A stretch of DNA of 64,000 nucleotides from Vanessa cardui (GCF_905220365.1 NC_061143.1:8866001-8930000); one strand, 5' to 3'; counted from the stretch's first letter, positions 38,126 through 50,986 are shown. Program-made: numbers and translations. The notes: generated by a model not told the origin, from the letters alone.

Positions 38126-38158
38126 GTATCGAGACGAGGCGCTGTGTTGGTCGGACAG
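38126..38158 (+). CDS. 33-nt microexon, second coding exon
   Basis: The acceptor 'attatttttgcag' precedes it and the donor AG|GTAACA follows. Joining it to 1980-2131 completes the split codon (CG+G, Arg) and adds YRDEALCWSD plus two bases of the next codon, so 33 nt keep the frame and phase. The product then reads FPYYRYRDEALCWSDR or S. The exon is GC-rich with no stop in the used frame. It was found by matching phase and splice signals, not by homology. As its length is a multiple of three, it could also be skipped without a frameshift. The next exon is not visible in the window. Confidence 0.65.
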
Positions 38159-38514
38159 GTAACATCAAGTTATTGTTTGCTTATTATTAAGTCCAACATA
38201 CTAATTAAACTACGACTTCTAATGTAGTCTAATATTTACATCGCAAATAAACCCCATATGTGTATAACGAATACAAATGAAAGATAAAGTTACACAAATT
38301 GCACGGACTACATGAAAACATTCTAATATAATTACTAGAAAACTATACTAAATTATTACTATGTCACTGGTTTATTTAATCGAACACTAAATAAATCACA
38401 AAGACAATATATATATTGCATAATATTTTTCTTACAAATACAATAAAAAAAAATCATTTACTTATTTAATATATGCATAGAAGACATTTTTAATTATGTT
38501 TATTTTTAATAATT

Positions 38515-38700
38515 AAGCAAACAAAAGCGAAGGCCACATAATACAAATTCAAACGGCCAGCAGAATAAACAGCGCTGACCACTCTAATATTTTAATCTCG
38601 GAGCGGACAAATATTTGTGTACCGCACTAATCCGACGGATTTCGTATTAGAATTTGATTTAGGGAAGTACAAATAGAAACTATGTATGTATACCCCGGAT
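38515..38700. promoter_or_regulatory. Unique island shortly after exon 2
   Basis: 'agcgaaggccacataataca', 'aacggccagcagaataaaca' and 'taatccgacggatttcgtat' (a TAATCC homeodomain-like site) make up a non-repetitive, GC-richer block about 360 bases after the exon. Confidence 0.25.
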
Positions 38701-38797
38701 ATCGTCGACATGGTATATTTGTTAACCAAATTATAGATTAAAGAAGTGACAGACAAATCTATAGATAATATAATCTATTCTGGCTATAATATTACTT

Positions 38798-38873
38798 TTT
38801 TATGACATATAGTGGATGTGGAAATAGGCTACCTTGTAAGGATGGTAAGTGGTCACTAACGCCCATAGCCTGT
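38798..38873 (-). mobile_element. Family C repeat, first half of a split copy
   Basis: 'atggtaagtggtcactaacg' and 'cccatagcctgtaagtagac' are the minus-strand 3' part of family C. The copy resumes at 39143 after a SINE-A insertion. Confidence 0.8.
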
Positions 38874-38884
38874 AAGTAGACATT

Positions 38885-39131
38885 AAAGTAAAGTAACAGC
38901 ATGTACAATTCCCACTGCTGAAATAAGGCTTCCTCTTCCATTAAGGAGAGGGCTTGGAACTTATTCCACCACACTGTTCTAATGCGGGTTGGTAGAATGC
39001 ACATGTGGCAGAATTTCGATGAAATTAGACACATGCAGGTTTCCTCACGATGTTTTCCTTCACGCGCGCGCGTGCAAGATGCGCGCGTTCTAACCACTGG
39101 GCTACCTCAGCTCACTGGGCCATCTCAGCTC
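38885..39131 (-). mobile_element. SINE-A inserted in a family C repeat, 11-bp target duplication
   Basis: AAGTAGACATT flanks the SINE exactly at 38874-38884 and 39132-39142. The tail 'aaagtaaagtaacagcatgt' and body are clear. The head region has a tandem duplication (cactgggctacctcagctc followed by cactgggccatctcagctc), and its spacer is reduced to a CG-alternating run at 39061-39087. Confidence 0.93.
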
Positions 39132-39142
39132 AAGTAGACATT

Positions 39143-39312
39143 GCCACAACACAACCTTTGGAACTAAGATGTTATACCCCTTGCGCCTGTCACACTCACT
39201 TTCCAAAACAGAAAACAGCAACACTTTGTATTGTTGTTGGGTGGTACTGTAGAATATCTGATGAGTGGTTGGTACCTAACCAGAAGGGATTGCACGAACC
39301 CCTTCTGAAAAA
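39143..39312 (-). mobile_element. Family C repeat, second half of a split copy
   Basis: 'acacaacctttggaactaag', 'atgttataccccttgcgcct', 'gtattgttgttgggtggtac', 'tgtagaatatctgatgagtg' and 'aagggattgcacgaacccc' are the minus-strand 5' part of family C, continuing from 38873. Confidence 0.82.
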
Positions 39313-39894
39313 GTATATTTTGTAAAGCTATTTGTATATTGAACTTATATAGAGTCGTTTTGATTTCAAACTCGGTGACAAACGAAAATAAAACTGACGG
39401 AAAAAAAAGCTAAATAATTTGAATACATTGCAATTCTACTATATGGGGATTGATTAAACATACTTCTTAATGGTTATAATTTTAATATTATATTGACTGT
39501 AAATAACTTCGAGAAAATTGTATTGTTTATAATTTATCTCCAAAGCGTTACAATTTAACCGTCTTATACTGACCGTGATATAAAAGACACATGGTATACG
39601 GAAATGAGTCAATACATCCATCACAGATATTAAGGTCCACATCATAAAGCGGAATGGTCACAATCATGCGGTTTCAATTGGATATCGACATCCCCTTTCA
39701 AGGGGCGGTCAGAAATGGCTTATTTTGTGGCTTGGAAAACAATGGGAATATTTGCTAGGGCTGCCACTTTGTTTGATGCAAGTTTTAACGACTACTTAAG
39801 TTTAAAAAAGTGAGTAATATTTTTTAAACGGTTCACAGCTTAATCTTTCCGCTTGAGGTTTGAGTCTTAAGACCTTCTTCTATAACGTTGCTTC

Positions 39895-40080
39895 ATTGTA
39901 CGTTGTTGATTGGGAAGATTTCCATTTGACATATATGCAACCTGTACGATGTTTTATATGAAAAGTATGAGATAGATTGTAAACACAAATTATGCACATA
40001 ATAATTAACTGATGTTGAAACTGCCTTTCTGAGATTCGGTTAAGATTAACGCGTTTCATTTACTCGGTCGTTTCGGCTGA
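39895..40080 (-). mobile_element. Decayed SINE-A copy
   Basis: 'gcaacctgtacgatgtttta', 'tgagatagattgtaaacaca', 'aaattatgcacataa', 'cggttaagattaacgcgttt' and 'ctcggtcgtttcggct' follow the minus-strand order of SINE-A with heavy divergence. Confidence 0.65.
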
Positions 40081-40269
40081 AGAAGCCTCTTTCTACCAAT
40101 TTATCAAAAAGATTATTCTTTTTTATTCATTATCATTTTTATTTTTTATTCACTGATGTTAAACATATCATGACAATAATAATCAAAATATCACCCACAT
40201 TTTCAAGAGATTAAAGAAGAGATACTATCTGAGTATGTTTCTAAGATAAAACAATTTTCGTCAACCCTA

Positions 40270-40450
40270 AAACAATGGGTCAAACCGGTCACCGCAGTTT
40301 AAGTTAGGGTTAGGGAGTTATGTATCGGGTACCGCGGCCGGCAATTACGGCGGATTTGGGCCGCCTGGGCCATAATGACCGCGTGTCGCCGCAACGGGTT
40401 GAAATTGTTGTTTAATTGCCTTTATCACTTGTATGGCGGAAGTAAGAAAA
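40270..40450. promoter_or_regulatory. Strong GC island, candidate regulatory element
   Basis: Bases 40321-40400 are 65% GC by count, in DNA that is otherwise AT-rich. Motifs seen include 'accgcggccggcaattacgg', 'gggccgcctgggccataatg' and 'accgcgtgtcgccgcaacgg', with TAAT/ATTA cores set in GC-rich flanks. No repeat match and no good open frame with splice sites. A conserved enhancer or an unnoticed exon are both possible. Confidence 0.35.
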
Positions 40451-41913
40451 CTTTACATACGTCTTTGGATCTTTCTTTCATTATTATTACATTCTAAATT
40501 CCATTAGTTATTATTATAGATATAGAGATCATATAAATGATACGAATGAATTTTTTGATTTAATTAGTTTTTTTTTTATATTTCAAGGTCTTATTTATTA
40601 AATTACACTTTTGCACTCAATATAGCTTGAGAGAAAATAATAAGAATAAAATTATAAAACAATTGGAAGTTTTCTAATCTTAATTGACAAACTATTGATT
40701 TGAGTTGTTTGAGGGTATTTCTGGACAGTATAGCTTTCTACTAAATTTTTTTACTCCTCGACAAATAAAACAAATATTATTTCGAATTGAAGAAAATGTA
40801 ATAATTTTAATAATTTCCTTATTAAAATACTAAACGCTCATTAGTCATCTATTACGTCATCTCCTACTAATTAAAACTCACATTCACATTTACATACATA
40901 CATATTTTGCAAATTTTCCAAACGATGTTTTCCTAACACAAGTTACCTGGCCAAGCCATCATCCGAAATAAATAATATATTGTTTTTCAATATATTTCGT
41001 CGCATCCCGTTGTTGAATCGACTGGATGCACCAAAGAGGTTTTTTGGACCGTAAGTTTTCCATTGATTCGGTCAATGCGGGCTCAGTACATTCGGGTGGT
41101 CTATACACTTGTCAGCATTCTTTTCCAGACAAAAAAATATTTGAAGCTGTTAAAATGAAATACTCTGTAATTACAATAGGCGGTTCAGAACAAACGGAAT
41201 AACTTAATTGATCGACCTAATGTGGTTTTATTTGCATAACGACCGATGGCGTGGGAATGATAAATGTACGGAGACATACATTTAGGGACAAGTTACTTAG
41301 ATTCACGTGCGGCTGATTTAATCCCTATCTCGTAAGTCCTAAGGTTTAAATTACAGTGATTTGTGAAATGTTTATCTTTGTGCAATGGTATTTACTTTTT
41401 GCTGTCGAATGCATTTTTCTCGAAGTGAAAATATGTCGTGTGTCATGTTTTATTGTTTGTCTTTTGACACAACCGTTTATTATTTATGCTTCCTTGTACT
41501 AAACGCACTTTTATATTTTTTACATGCATTGATATTTTGTGAAATTGCTAAAAATAATATCCTTAACATACTTACATTAACTTTTTATATTTAGGTTCCT
41601 CATATTTATTAAATTATGTAAATATATAGGAACTCTATACACAATATTTTTGGAACGTTTTTGTTTTTTAATTTATTGTAATGTATATGTATTTTAAAAT
41701 AACCTTTAACACCAAATTCTAAACCCATATAGTGGTTATCGTTATTGTTTTTATATCTAGTTAGACATTAAACGCTGGGAACGCATCGAAAGATAGATTA
41801 GAGACCAACAGTTGGTCACAAGTACATACACATTATGAAACAAAGTAGTACGACTTATGGTGGTAGTTTGGTTCGATTAGTTGATTTGTAAAGCACACTA
41901 ACTTGATATATCT

Positions 41914-42150
41914 GACGACCTCCGTGGTCGAGCGGTGTGTACACAGGTATTCATGGGTAAGCCACTCCGATGTCTTGGGTTTGATTTCCGGCCGAGTCGA
42001 TGTAGATTATCGTTAGTTTTCTATGTTGTCTTGGGTCTGGGTGTTTGTGGTACCGTCGTTACTTCTGATTTTTCATAACACAAGTGCTTAAGCTACTTAC
42101 ATTGGGATCAGAGTAATATATGTGATGTTATCTCATATAAATATGTATGT
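41914..42150 (+). mobile_element. SINE-B copy
   Basis: 'gacgacctccgtggtcgagc', 'gtacacaggtattcatgggt', 'gatttccggccgagtcgatg', 'tgtcttgggtctgggtgttt', and the tail 'gtgatgttatctcatataaa'. It is the same family as 34065 and 37798. Confidence 0.87.
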
Positions 42151-42414
42151 AAGAGCTGTATATTCTACAAAAATTTTTAGTAGTTTATATGTATATTAAC
42201 CTTAATATCTTAAACATAATAGCGCTTTATGGCATCGCACATACAAAATGCGAGACCTATTAAATATTCCGAAACGATTATTATACAGATATACCGGAAA
42301 AAATAAATATAATTGGGTTAAATATATCTTCACAATTATGAACTGTATAATTATGATTATACACTAATAATATAATACCGAGACAGATTCCATGTATCGA
42401 GTATCGATCAAATA

Positions 42415-42570
42415 CGAGTTAATGTTACCTCGTAAACTTGCACGTCACTTATTTGCATTTCACGAACCTGTATTTATTAAAATCGCCTTCGATCGATGTA
42501 TCCCAAAAACTTTGATATAAGTGAAACCAGTTAGTGCCCGCCCGCGATGTCGTCTTACATTTTAAACGTT
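42415..42570. promoter_or_regulatory. Unique island with a POU octamer-like site
   Basis: 'cacgtcacttatttgcattt' contains ATTTGCAT, the POU octamer-like motif. It is followed by 'tcgccttcgatcgatg' and 'agtgcccgcccgcgatgtcg'. Non-repetitive in the window. Confidence 0.25.
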
Positions 42571-42737
42571 TTTTGTTTAACACTTTTATGTATCGCGTTC
42601 TGGAGCTCATGTTGATTGTGATAAAGATAACACGTGTAAAAGTAAACAGTGACAGATCCAGATGTGTGTGTCGACAGATGTAGAATGTACTTCCTTAGAA
42701 GTCTTCTGGTTTGTACTGTTTTGCTGTATTTTTTTTT

Positions 42738-42905
42738 GTTTTATGGAATAGGTTGGCGGACGAGCATAAGGGCCACCTAATGGTAAGTGATTATTATCAC
42801 CCATAGACAATGACGCTGTAAGAAATATTAACTATTCCTTACATCGTCAATGCGCCACCAACCTTGGGAACTAAGATGCTGTGTCCCTTGTGCCTGTAGT
42901 TATTC
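42738..42905 (-). mobile_element. Family C repeat copy
   Basis: 'ggaataggttggcggacgag', 'aagggccacctaatggtaag', 'atgcgccaccaaccttggga' and 'gatgctgtgtcccttgtgcc' are the minus-strand 3' part of family C. The minus-strand frame overlapping it is a shadow. Confidence 0.8.
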
Positions 42906-43739
42906 ATTAGATAAGATTTTATGACGCTTAAATCAATATACAAGTATCAGAATTGTAGGTTTTCCATTTTTTAGCACAAAGTCCTCACATATAATTCTTA
43001 CAGAAATAATTTTACTGATTCGGGTCTAAGGATGAATGCAAATAACCGAGTGTAAAGACAGGTACAAATATGCAGTAATAAATAAAATACCTATTAACGT
43101 GCTCATACACATTATTTAAAATTTTAATATATTTATGAATAATAATGTGTCGAAAATACATTTAATAGAATTATTAGTATTTTTGAAAAATGCAATGTTG
43201 GACATAATATCAAGACCGTGACATATACTCAATCCAAACAAACTATTAACTAGCGTTTAAAAATAAAATCTAATTAAATCATTCACTTGTCACTATTTAT
43301 ATAGTCCAGAAGTTAGTTTGGACCATGTCTTAACGATTTATTTTAAGATAATGTCGTGCATGGAATAAGAATTGTGTCCCAGTTGCTAATATTCCTTCAA
43401 ATTATATAACATGAGATTGCTTTTAAAATATAAAATAAATAAACATACATACAGGAATAATATACATACTTATGAATTTAATTTTTATACTTTGTGAAGT
43501 AGTTTCTGGCACTATTTTTAGTATCATACGTTTTATAAGAACTTTGATGTTTATTTTTATATAGTTTAAAGTTTCTTGTTTTTAATTACAGAGATTAATA
43601 ATACTCATTAATCGTAGACTATCATGTATTCTTGCATTTTTCATAGTAATAATAAAAGGGTACGCTACAACGGACATGCGAACTAATTTATTCGTTAATT
43701 TTCATGTATCATTTATGCATTTTTCTTGTTTTAAATTAA

Positions 43740-43925
43740 CATCGAAGTGCGCAAGCGCAGGCAATACTTAAGTTAAACGTCCCAAACTGGCGGCAATTTG
43801 CGTGGGTCTGAGTAAGCTATAAATCTCGCTAAATTATTTTTTCATTACGCTCAGACGACGTGCGCAGGCGCAATATTCTATTAGTGCTGACGTGCCATTA
43901 TATTAGCTTTTGATTAATGTTTTCC
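43740..43925. promoter_or_regulatory. Island with two NRF1-like sites
   Basis: TGCGCAAGCGCA (43748-43759) and TGCGCAGGCGCA (43861-43872) lie about 110 bases apart. Both are close to the NRF1/erect-wing palindrome. Between them is 'aactggcggcaatttgcgtg'. A third like site is at 26868. Confidence 0.35.
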
Positions 43926-46369
43926 TTGATAATTTATGCGGATTTTTCACACTTTTAATGCGATAATTTGTGAATCTTTAGACACATAATTTTTTTTGGC
44001 TTTACAAGTTTTTTTCATAAAATTCAATTAAACTTTTCGTCACATTACTTTTATGTAAGCAAAAGTATTACACTTAGATTACTCACTATTTAGATATTAA
44101 TGTAAAACATTCGTTCCAATAAATTTCTTGCTACTTCAACATTAGGTATGATTGAATGATAAGAATTCCATTCAATTTATATCAGTCTTACTCAAGTTTT
44201 GATGTGACGTTTGAAATAGATGCATAAATTAGATACAACTATAAATGAACAAAATATTCTTTAAATAAGAGGTTTAAAGCGAGAACCAGTATATTATTTT
44301 TAATTTTAATCTATTTTTATTAAAAAAAAAAAGATTTGTAATTATTACCAGTGTACGCCTCTAAATGTTTTTAACTCTACGTCTTAATGCGGGAGACGTC
44401 GATACGTTATCAGATGAGAAAAAATTAGCAGTTACAGCATCCATGTAAAATAGATAGTTAAATTATATGCACGTAAATTAGCTCGAGTCACTTTTATATT
44501 TACCGGTTTTTACTGAAATATAATTTTAAACAACACAGGCCTTTGGATTGAACAATTTTGATATTAGCCTAGACATTTTTTTTCGATTGGTTTATTTATT
44601 TTTTCATATAATGGGTTTGTAAGTATTTTTTTACTTCTTACCTGGCCTTAAGTTTATATTTTTAGTCTTCATCAATCGAGCTGGTTAGAAGTTTTGTATT
44701 AACCTGTTAGTAAGTGTAGGTCAAATTTTGTAACTAAATATTAAACCAGTTCTACTCAACCGATTGAGCTGAAAATTTGCACTGGAACCATTTATTTTGG
44801 AATAAATTATTATTGTTCTTATTAAAATTCTTATTATTTTATTTCAAGTATATACATCACTTACTATTTGGCCCATTTGACCATACGCCTATTTCATAAA
44901 AATGTACTGCTTTCAAATTAATTTTTTTTATCCTTCGCCACTTTAATTCCGCGAACTGTTCGTTTGTTCAAGATGTTTTAAGACAGGTGATACCGATTGT
45001 TTAATATGTTGCATATTATTGTTAATGTAATAAGGAAGTTATGAAATTATTGTTTTTTACGTACATTTAAAACTCTTCATTCTTGTTGCGCCATTTAAGA
45101 CATCTCATCACACGAACTCTCTGTACATCGTCCGTTATTTTTAAACGAAAAGAAGTGGCTAAAATAAAATAAAACAATTTGAGTAACGGAACATAGTAAG
45201 AATACATTGTTATAAGTATAATTCAATTCGTACCTAAATTTTTTTTAATGATAAATATTGTTTATTTAAAAAAATCCTTAACTCTATTGAAAAGGTTTTT
45301 CATCATACATAATTCGAGATGTAAATCTCACAATATTGATTCATAATATTCAGTTGTAATCGAGAAGTCGGACGTCTGTATAATCGTGTGTGGGAAGACG
45401 ATGGATATATAAAACAATCACGAGTCAGAGAAGGACGAAAGATCTTCGAATGTGATTTACGGCGCTGCAGCACAAGTACCACCATCTATCTTATGACGGG
45501 CGTTTTGATGTAACGCAGTCAGTGTGTGGCAATTTGAACGGATTTAATTATACCATCAAAAGAGGACATATTATTTCTAACATTAAAAAAGTTGCCTACT
45601 GAAAAAATAAATAAAATATGTTATTATTATCGGTTTGTAATATAAATATAATATAAAATTATCTTTCTTAGTTTTGAAGAGTTCGCGTTAAAGAGTGGGC
45701 TTCAAGGTAAAGAAACCAGTTTGGTATCGATTACACTAAAAACTCGATGCTAAAGGAATTGGCGGTTTTTTTTGAAATGGCAATATTGAGAATATTTGAT
45801 TTATCAGAATTCCTTTTTTAAAAAAACATATTACAAATCACATTTAGTATGTAATTCGTAATTTGAAATCTATATACCAGTAAAAATGAAAATTAGTTTA
45901 AGCAAAAAAAACATGCTTTTTCGGTGCATATGAAATACATAAAAATTATTACCAACATTACGACATAATGCTATGATGTTACGTACGTACTTCATTAAAT
46001 CAACAGATGTTTTGGACCACATAAGTAAATAATAAGATCATTATTATTAATGAACAAACATTTACATAAGATGCAAGATATAATAACAAAATTGTATTTA
46101 AATATACAATTTTCTAGAAATGTTTCGAAAATTACTTAGCAGATTTAAAATTGGAATTATATTTTGTTTGGATTTTTGGAACTATAGAATAATTTAATGA
46201 ATTTAACCAAAATGAAAAAAAAAAACAATGAAAAGGGAACCACCCTTTTTAATGAAATGAGAATTTGAATATTATATTTATTTAAACAAGCGACCGGCGA
46301 TCTTGGTTTTTCTTGACTATGTAGGTACTAAAATTTTCCTAAAATTATACGTAGTTACACTACGACACA

Positions 46370-46520
46370 ACTTAGATTTAGCATCGGCAACATTCGTAAA
46401 ACCGATTATTGCCGATTGACACAACCAATAGAAATAGCTGTCTATCGCGTCATTCGACGCTATTCGTTGTTATAGATTTTCGAGTCAGTTCAACCTGAGA
46501 AAGCAAGCAAGCAAGCATGT
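46370..46520. promoter_or_regulatory. Unique GC-richer island ending in an AAGC repeat
   Basis: 'aaaccgattattgccgattg', 'acacaaccaatagaaatagc' and 'gcgtcattcgacgctattcg' form a non-repetitive block, closed by a short 'agcaagcaagcaagcatg' tandem repeat. Confidence 0.2.
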
Positions 46521-48840
46521 AAATCGAAGTGTCAAATTGACGAATATATTAGGTCATATGACAGTTCAAGTTATATGTGTAAAGATCATAGTCACGTCAG
46601 AAAAATACATTGATAATTTGGGATAGCATACTTAATTCGGATGTGATGATTCGGTAATAAGCTGTGTCGTACTATATGTAATTTTATGTACAATCAGAGT
46701 AAGAAAACCTTCGTGAATTTTAAAATTTATTCCTTTATCGAGATTTAGACTTAGTACCTTTTGAATCCAAACATCAAATCATTGCGACGTAATATGTCAT
46801 TCTCGATCGGTAAAGCAGATTATCGTTCATACGACACGCACACGAAAATAGATCTTAAGGTGACGAACCTTTTTTACCCCGACTGTACATTGGTTGATTG
46901 GATTTATTCAATTAAAAATTACAAGAAAACCATATTTTGGTTTATTAAATGTATAAGACCGATGATACATTGACATATCGACTATTAGTTATTGTACATA
47001 TAAAAAACACATATATTATATCTCAATCTAAAATATTTGTATTAGAAACAATAAAAGAACACATTAAGATATTAAAGTAAAGTACAATCTATAACTAACA
47101 TATTTTTATTTTCTAGTAGTAATTGTATTAAAGTTTAAATAGAATGATCACATTAAAATTATCGAAAAAAAGATAATGCGCAGATGTGTAGTTAAAATTT
47201 TCATAAACGCGCCAAATTGCTGCTTGTACATATTGTAGTATTGAGTATCTCTTTCTCACATTACAGGAATATCTTTTATCTCATTCGCACAGGCTTCGAT
47301 CTTTCATGTTATATGTGCCCTTGCGCTATAAATGCTAGTAATTACATTAACTTCTGAGGACAAGCCATATCATCACATATTATCAGTATATTGTAGAAGA
47401 AAAATATTCAAGTACAATACACAACATAACAACTATGACCTCAAAATAAAATCATAGTATTGAAAAATACTCTGTAACCTAAACAATTCGAATTTTGAAT
47501 TTGATTTTTTTTTATTGCCTGTTACCAATTACCTTAAAGAGAAAACGTTGAGATTTCTGAAGTGTTTTTTTATTGATGGCATATAAGTTTATACTCTATA
47601 TACACAAGTACATTCTTTGTTTGAAATTCTAAAACTGTTTAACGATGTATTAAACAAGTTATAATGCTAGAATTATTAAAGAAAATTGTCACCGTATCGA
47701 ATTCAATTATACCAAGTATAATTGGCGGATAAAATACTTTGAGCAATTTGATTTACAACTAACCAAATGCAACGGAAACAGTCAAAAATGAACCTTATTA
47801 CGTACGCAATAACAATTCTAGTAATGCTATAGTCACATTGGTTTAAAAGTGATTCAAGACAGCCTATTATCGAATAAAAAATAATAAGGGTTTGTTTCGA
47901 TGTCATTGAGGAATTGATTGCTTTCTAGGTATCGATTTTAAGTGCCCTTAATTATACTTGGAAATATGAGAGACCTATGTTGGTTATTTTTAAATGGTGA
48001 TTGTAAAACAGGAATCTCTTTATTTCTTTCGAATAAAACAGTCTTAGCCGATTGAGGATATGTTGCAAATTTTGTTTTAATCATTATAAATCCTTTGAAA
48101 TATAAAAAAAGTTTTCAACGTGTTAATTTGCAGTTTAAGGTTTTTCGAAACATTAAATTATAAAAATGCTATCAAATATTGATACTTAAATTATTTTTGA
48201 AACTTCAATTATTATGGTATTGTATTGACTCAACAATGTTTATTCTGATCCATTGTCAACCGACTTATTAAATCCTGTGGATCTTCAAATAAAAACTTGA
48301 ATTTGAACAGAACATCGTGCTAATTAAAAAAAAAAAAACATTTTATTTCTGTTCCCATCCAATATATATAAAATGTTATGACAGGAGATAACAGCCATCT
48401 TGTACATATGTGTCATAAAGAAAAAAAAATAAGTATTTATCAGAGCATAGCGAGATCACGTCGTTCGATTTACAGCCGAAGCATTATAAACGATTACCGA
48501 TAATTTTTTGGCAATGCTTATAACCACTTACAAGGTGTAACACTATTGTGCGGACCAGTTCGTGCAAATGCGTGCAAAAAGCATTACTCTAAACGAAGTG
48601 CTGTCTCGACAGTGCGATGTTCGGAATGTTCGCGTCTCAAAAACATGGAATGCAACAATGGTTGGTATCGAATTCGGTATTTGTAAGGGTCGATCAATTT
48701 CGAACAGTTGCGGAATTAGGGCATGTCTTACTCGACTCATTTCGATTTAGTTTAGTCTTTTCGATTTTATTAATGAACGAACTGTGCCCGCGACCTTGTA
48801 CGCGTTTGAATTTAACAAATAAAAAAATAATTGTTGTAGC

Positions 48841-49044
48841 CTAAGTTACTCCTTATTATATCAGTTCAAAGTCCCGTCAAAATCGGTCAAGCCGTTCCAG
48901 AGATTAACCGGAACAAACAGACAGACAGACAGACAAAAATTGTAAAAAAATGTAATTTTGGTATATACATATGCATTGAGTAAAAAATGGTTATTTTAGT
49001 ATTACAAGCAGACACTCCAATTTTATTATATGTGTATGTATAGA
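48841..49044 (-). mobile_element. Helitron-like element, inverted, one end lost
   Basis: Its right edge 'atatgtgtatgtataga' before T is the inverted TC start. 'caaacagacagacagacaga' and 'gtcccgtcaaaatcggtcaa' match 31609-31885 inverted. The CTAG end is missing. Confidence 0.72.
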
Positions 49045-50986
49045 TTATGAAAGAGCTTAAGCGCACTCAACTTGTACGATGCTGATTGACAGTTATTGAG
49101 ATAGTTGTATTGCGTTTTTGTTGGTATATCCTATACCAACTTCTTTAATTAACTTTGACTTTGTATAAATTACAGGTAAACGGATTTGATATGTTATATA
49201 CCTTTTTGTGAATATTTACGTGAGATGGTACAGTATGAGTATATCATTTCAATTCTTATTGTTATATAGTACTGATTTTTTACACATAAAGCCTCAATAA
49301 CTTAATTATACTCAGGCTGTTGGATGATGATGAAGTTCGATCCCGATTCTAAGCTTATCTTAACCACGAAAACGCACACATAACACTGTTTATTTGAACT
49401 GTTAAAAAAACGATCCCCATTTTAGCTACCCTTATAAGACTGATATAATTTTATGCGAATTAATTTCCATTAGATTATATGTACATCACAACACCAATCT
49501 TATAATGTGGTAAAGCATATTTTTACAACAATTTAATTCACTTGCAATATTCAGCATGTTTAGATTAGGTTATTGGAAACACTTTATATTATGCTATGGA
49601 GTTGAAATTTTGCATAATAAACTTGATCTAATTCTTCACCTAGGATTGACAAGGCTCCAAAATTTTGTACATAAATGTTTGTCTTATTCTTCTAAATTTA
49701 TTTAAAGTATTCTCTAACAAAGAGTATATCCATAAAGTCAATTTTAAAGCCGTACATTTGTTGTTTGTTTTGCATTTCATTACTATATTTAAGCGACAGT
49801 AATCAATGTATTTTTACAAATTCAAATCGTCCCTTTTGCCCGGTACCCAGCGGTCATCTGTTAGAGTCCTTTACCTAGTAATGGCTGACAGACATCATCG
49901 TTAGCGAGCAACAATGAATGTACCCTGCATTGTCCAGCCACAGACTGCATAATCACGTATCGTAAATAGTTTTATAAAGTAAATGATATTTAAAAAGAGG
50001 TTCATGATATATAAGAACTTTTTTGTGGAATTTGGAACGTATTTTTTTTTAATATTGTTGTATTAAGTTGTATTGATGCTGTATTTTTAGAAAGAAAAAA
50101 ATTATCCTTCTTAACAATGATTTTAGTTCTTCGCAAAGTCTTTCAGGTGTCTATCCATTTAATAAATTTATTTAGATATAACATCTATATCTAAATCAAA
50201 ATATAATATACCAATTTCTAAGTTTAATCATTTCGGTACATGTCGCTGAAATAAAACCTATCCAGGACCAGCTGGTCCATTTTATAGTCTGCCTATTTAT
50301 TTTATAGAAAACAAAAGAACTTGCATCACTTGTAATTATTGTGTAATATCAATACTTACTTTTTACTTTCACTCAAGTGTTTATAAAAACACAAGTGAAG
50401 TCTCGTCTTAATCAAATAAACAAAACGCGAGCCTTGTTCTTTGATTTCGCGCTTCACTAGAAGAAAACCAAGCATTATTTTTTTAATAAAAGTTTGGACA
50501 TCTATTTTTGAAAAAGTAATATTAATAATAATAAATACATTTGTTAATGTGTAATCCATATTAGATATAGATAAAGAGTAACTGATGAGTTTATTGCTGA
50601 ATTGTAGTGTAATAGGTATTATGTGTGTAGCTTTTCTCCATATAATCAAGCAATCGATAGTTTGATAAATTTTGTAAAGTATCAATTTCTATTGCAATAA
50701 AATTTATGTTAATTTTGGACACGAAGTGTTACTTTCTTAAGAATGTATAGTAATTGTCTGGGCTATTAGTTTAATAATGTGTTTCAATTTCTTTGTTTTT
50801 TCACTGTCCTTAATATGGGTATTTTTAAGGCAGGTGATGTTTTAACGTATGCTAATATTGGTACATTGTGTGCGTTGTTTACGAACTTTGGGTACTACAA
50901 TGAAAGTATTGTCACAATGTCAGAGACGTTGAAAGACCACAAACATCTGTACATCAAAGCTGATCAATACAATATTTAGATTGTAA

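Noticed and set aside
38792..39325. Two frames of about 100 codons on opposite strands
   Set aside because: They cross the nested SINE-A and family C repeat.
40303..40320. Telomere-like 'gttagggttaggg'
   Set aside because: Only two units, and the insect telomere repeat is TTAGG; no array.
50779..50979. 66-codon frame ending just before a LINE tail
   Set aside because: No resemblance to reverse transcriptase or other known protein; AT-rich composition and no splice support.
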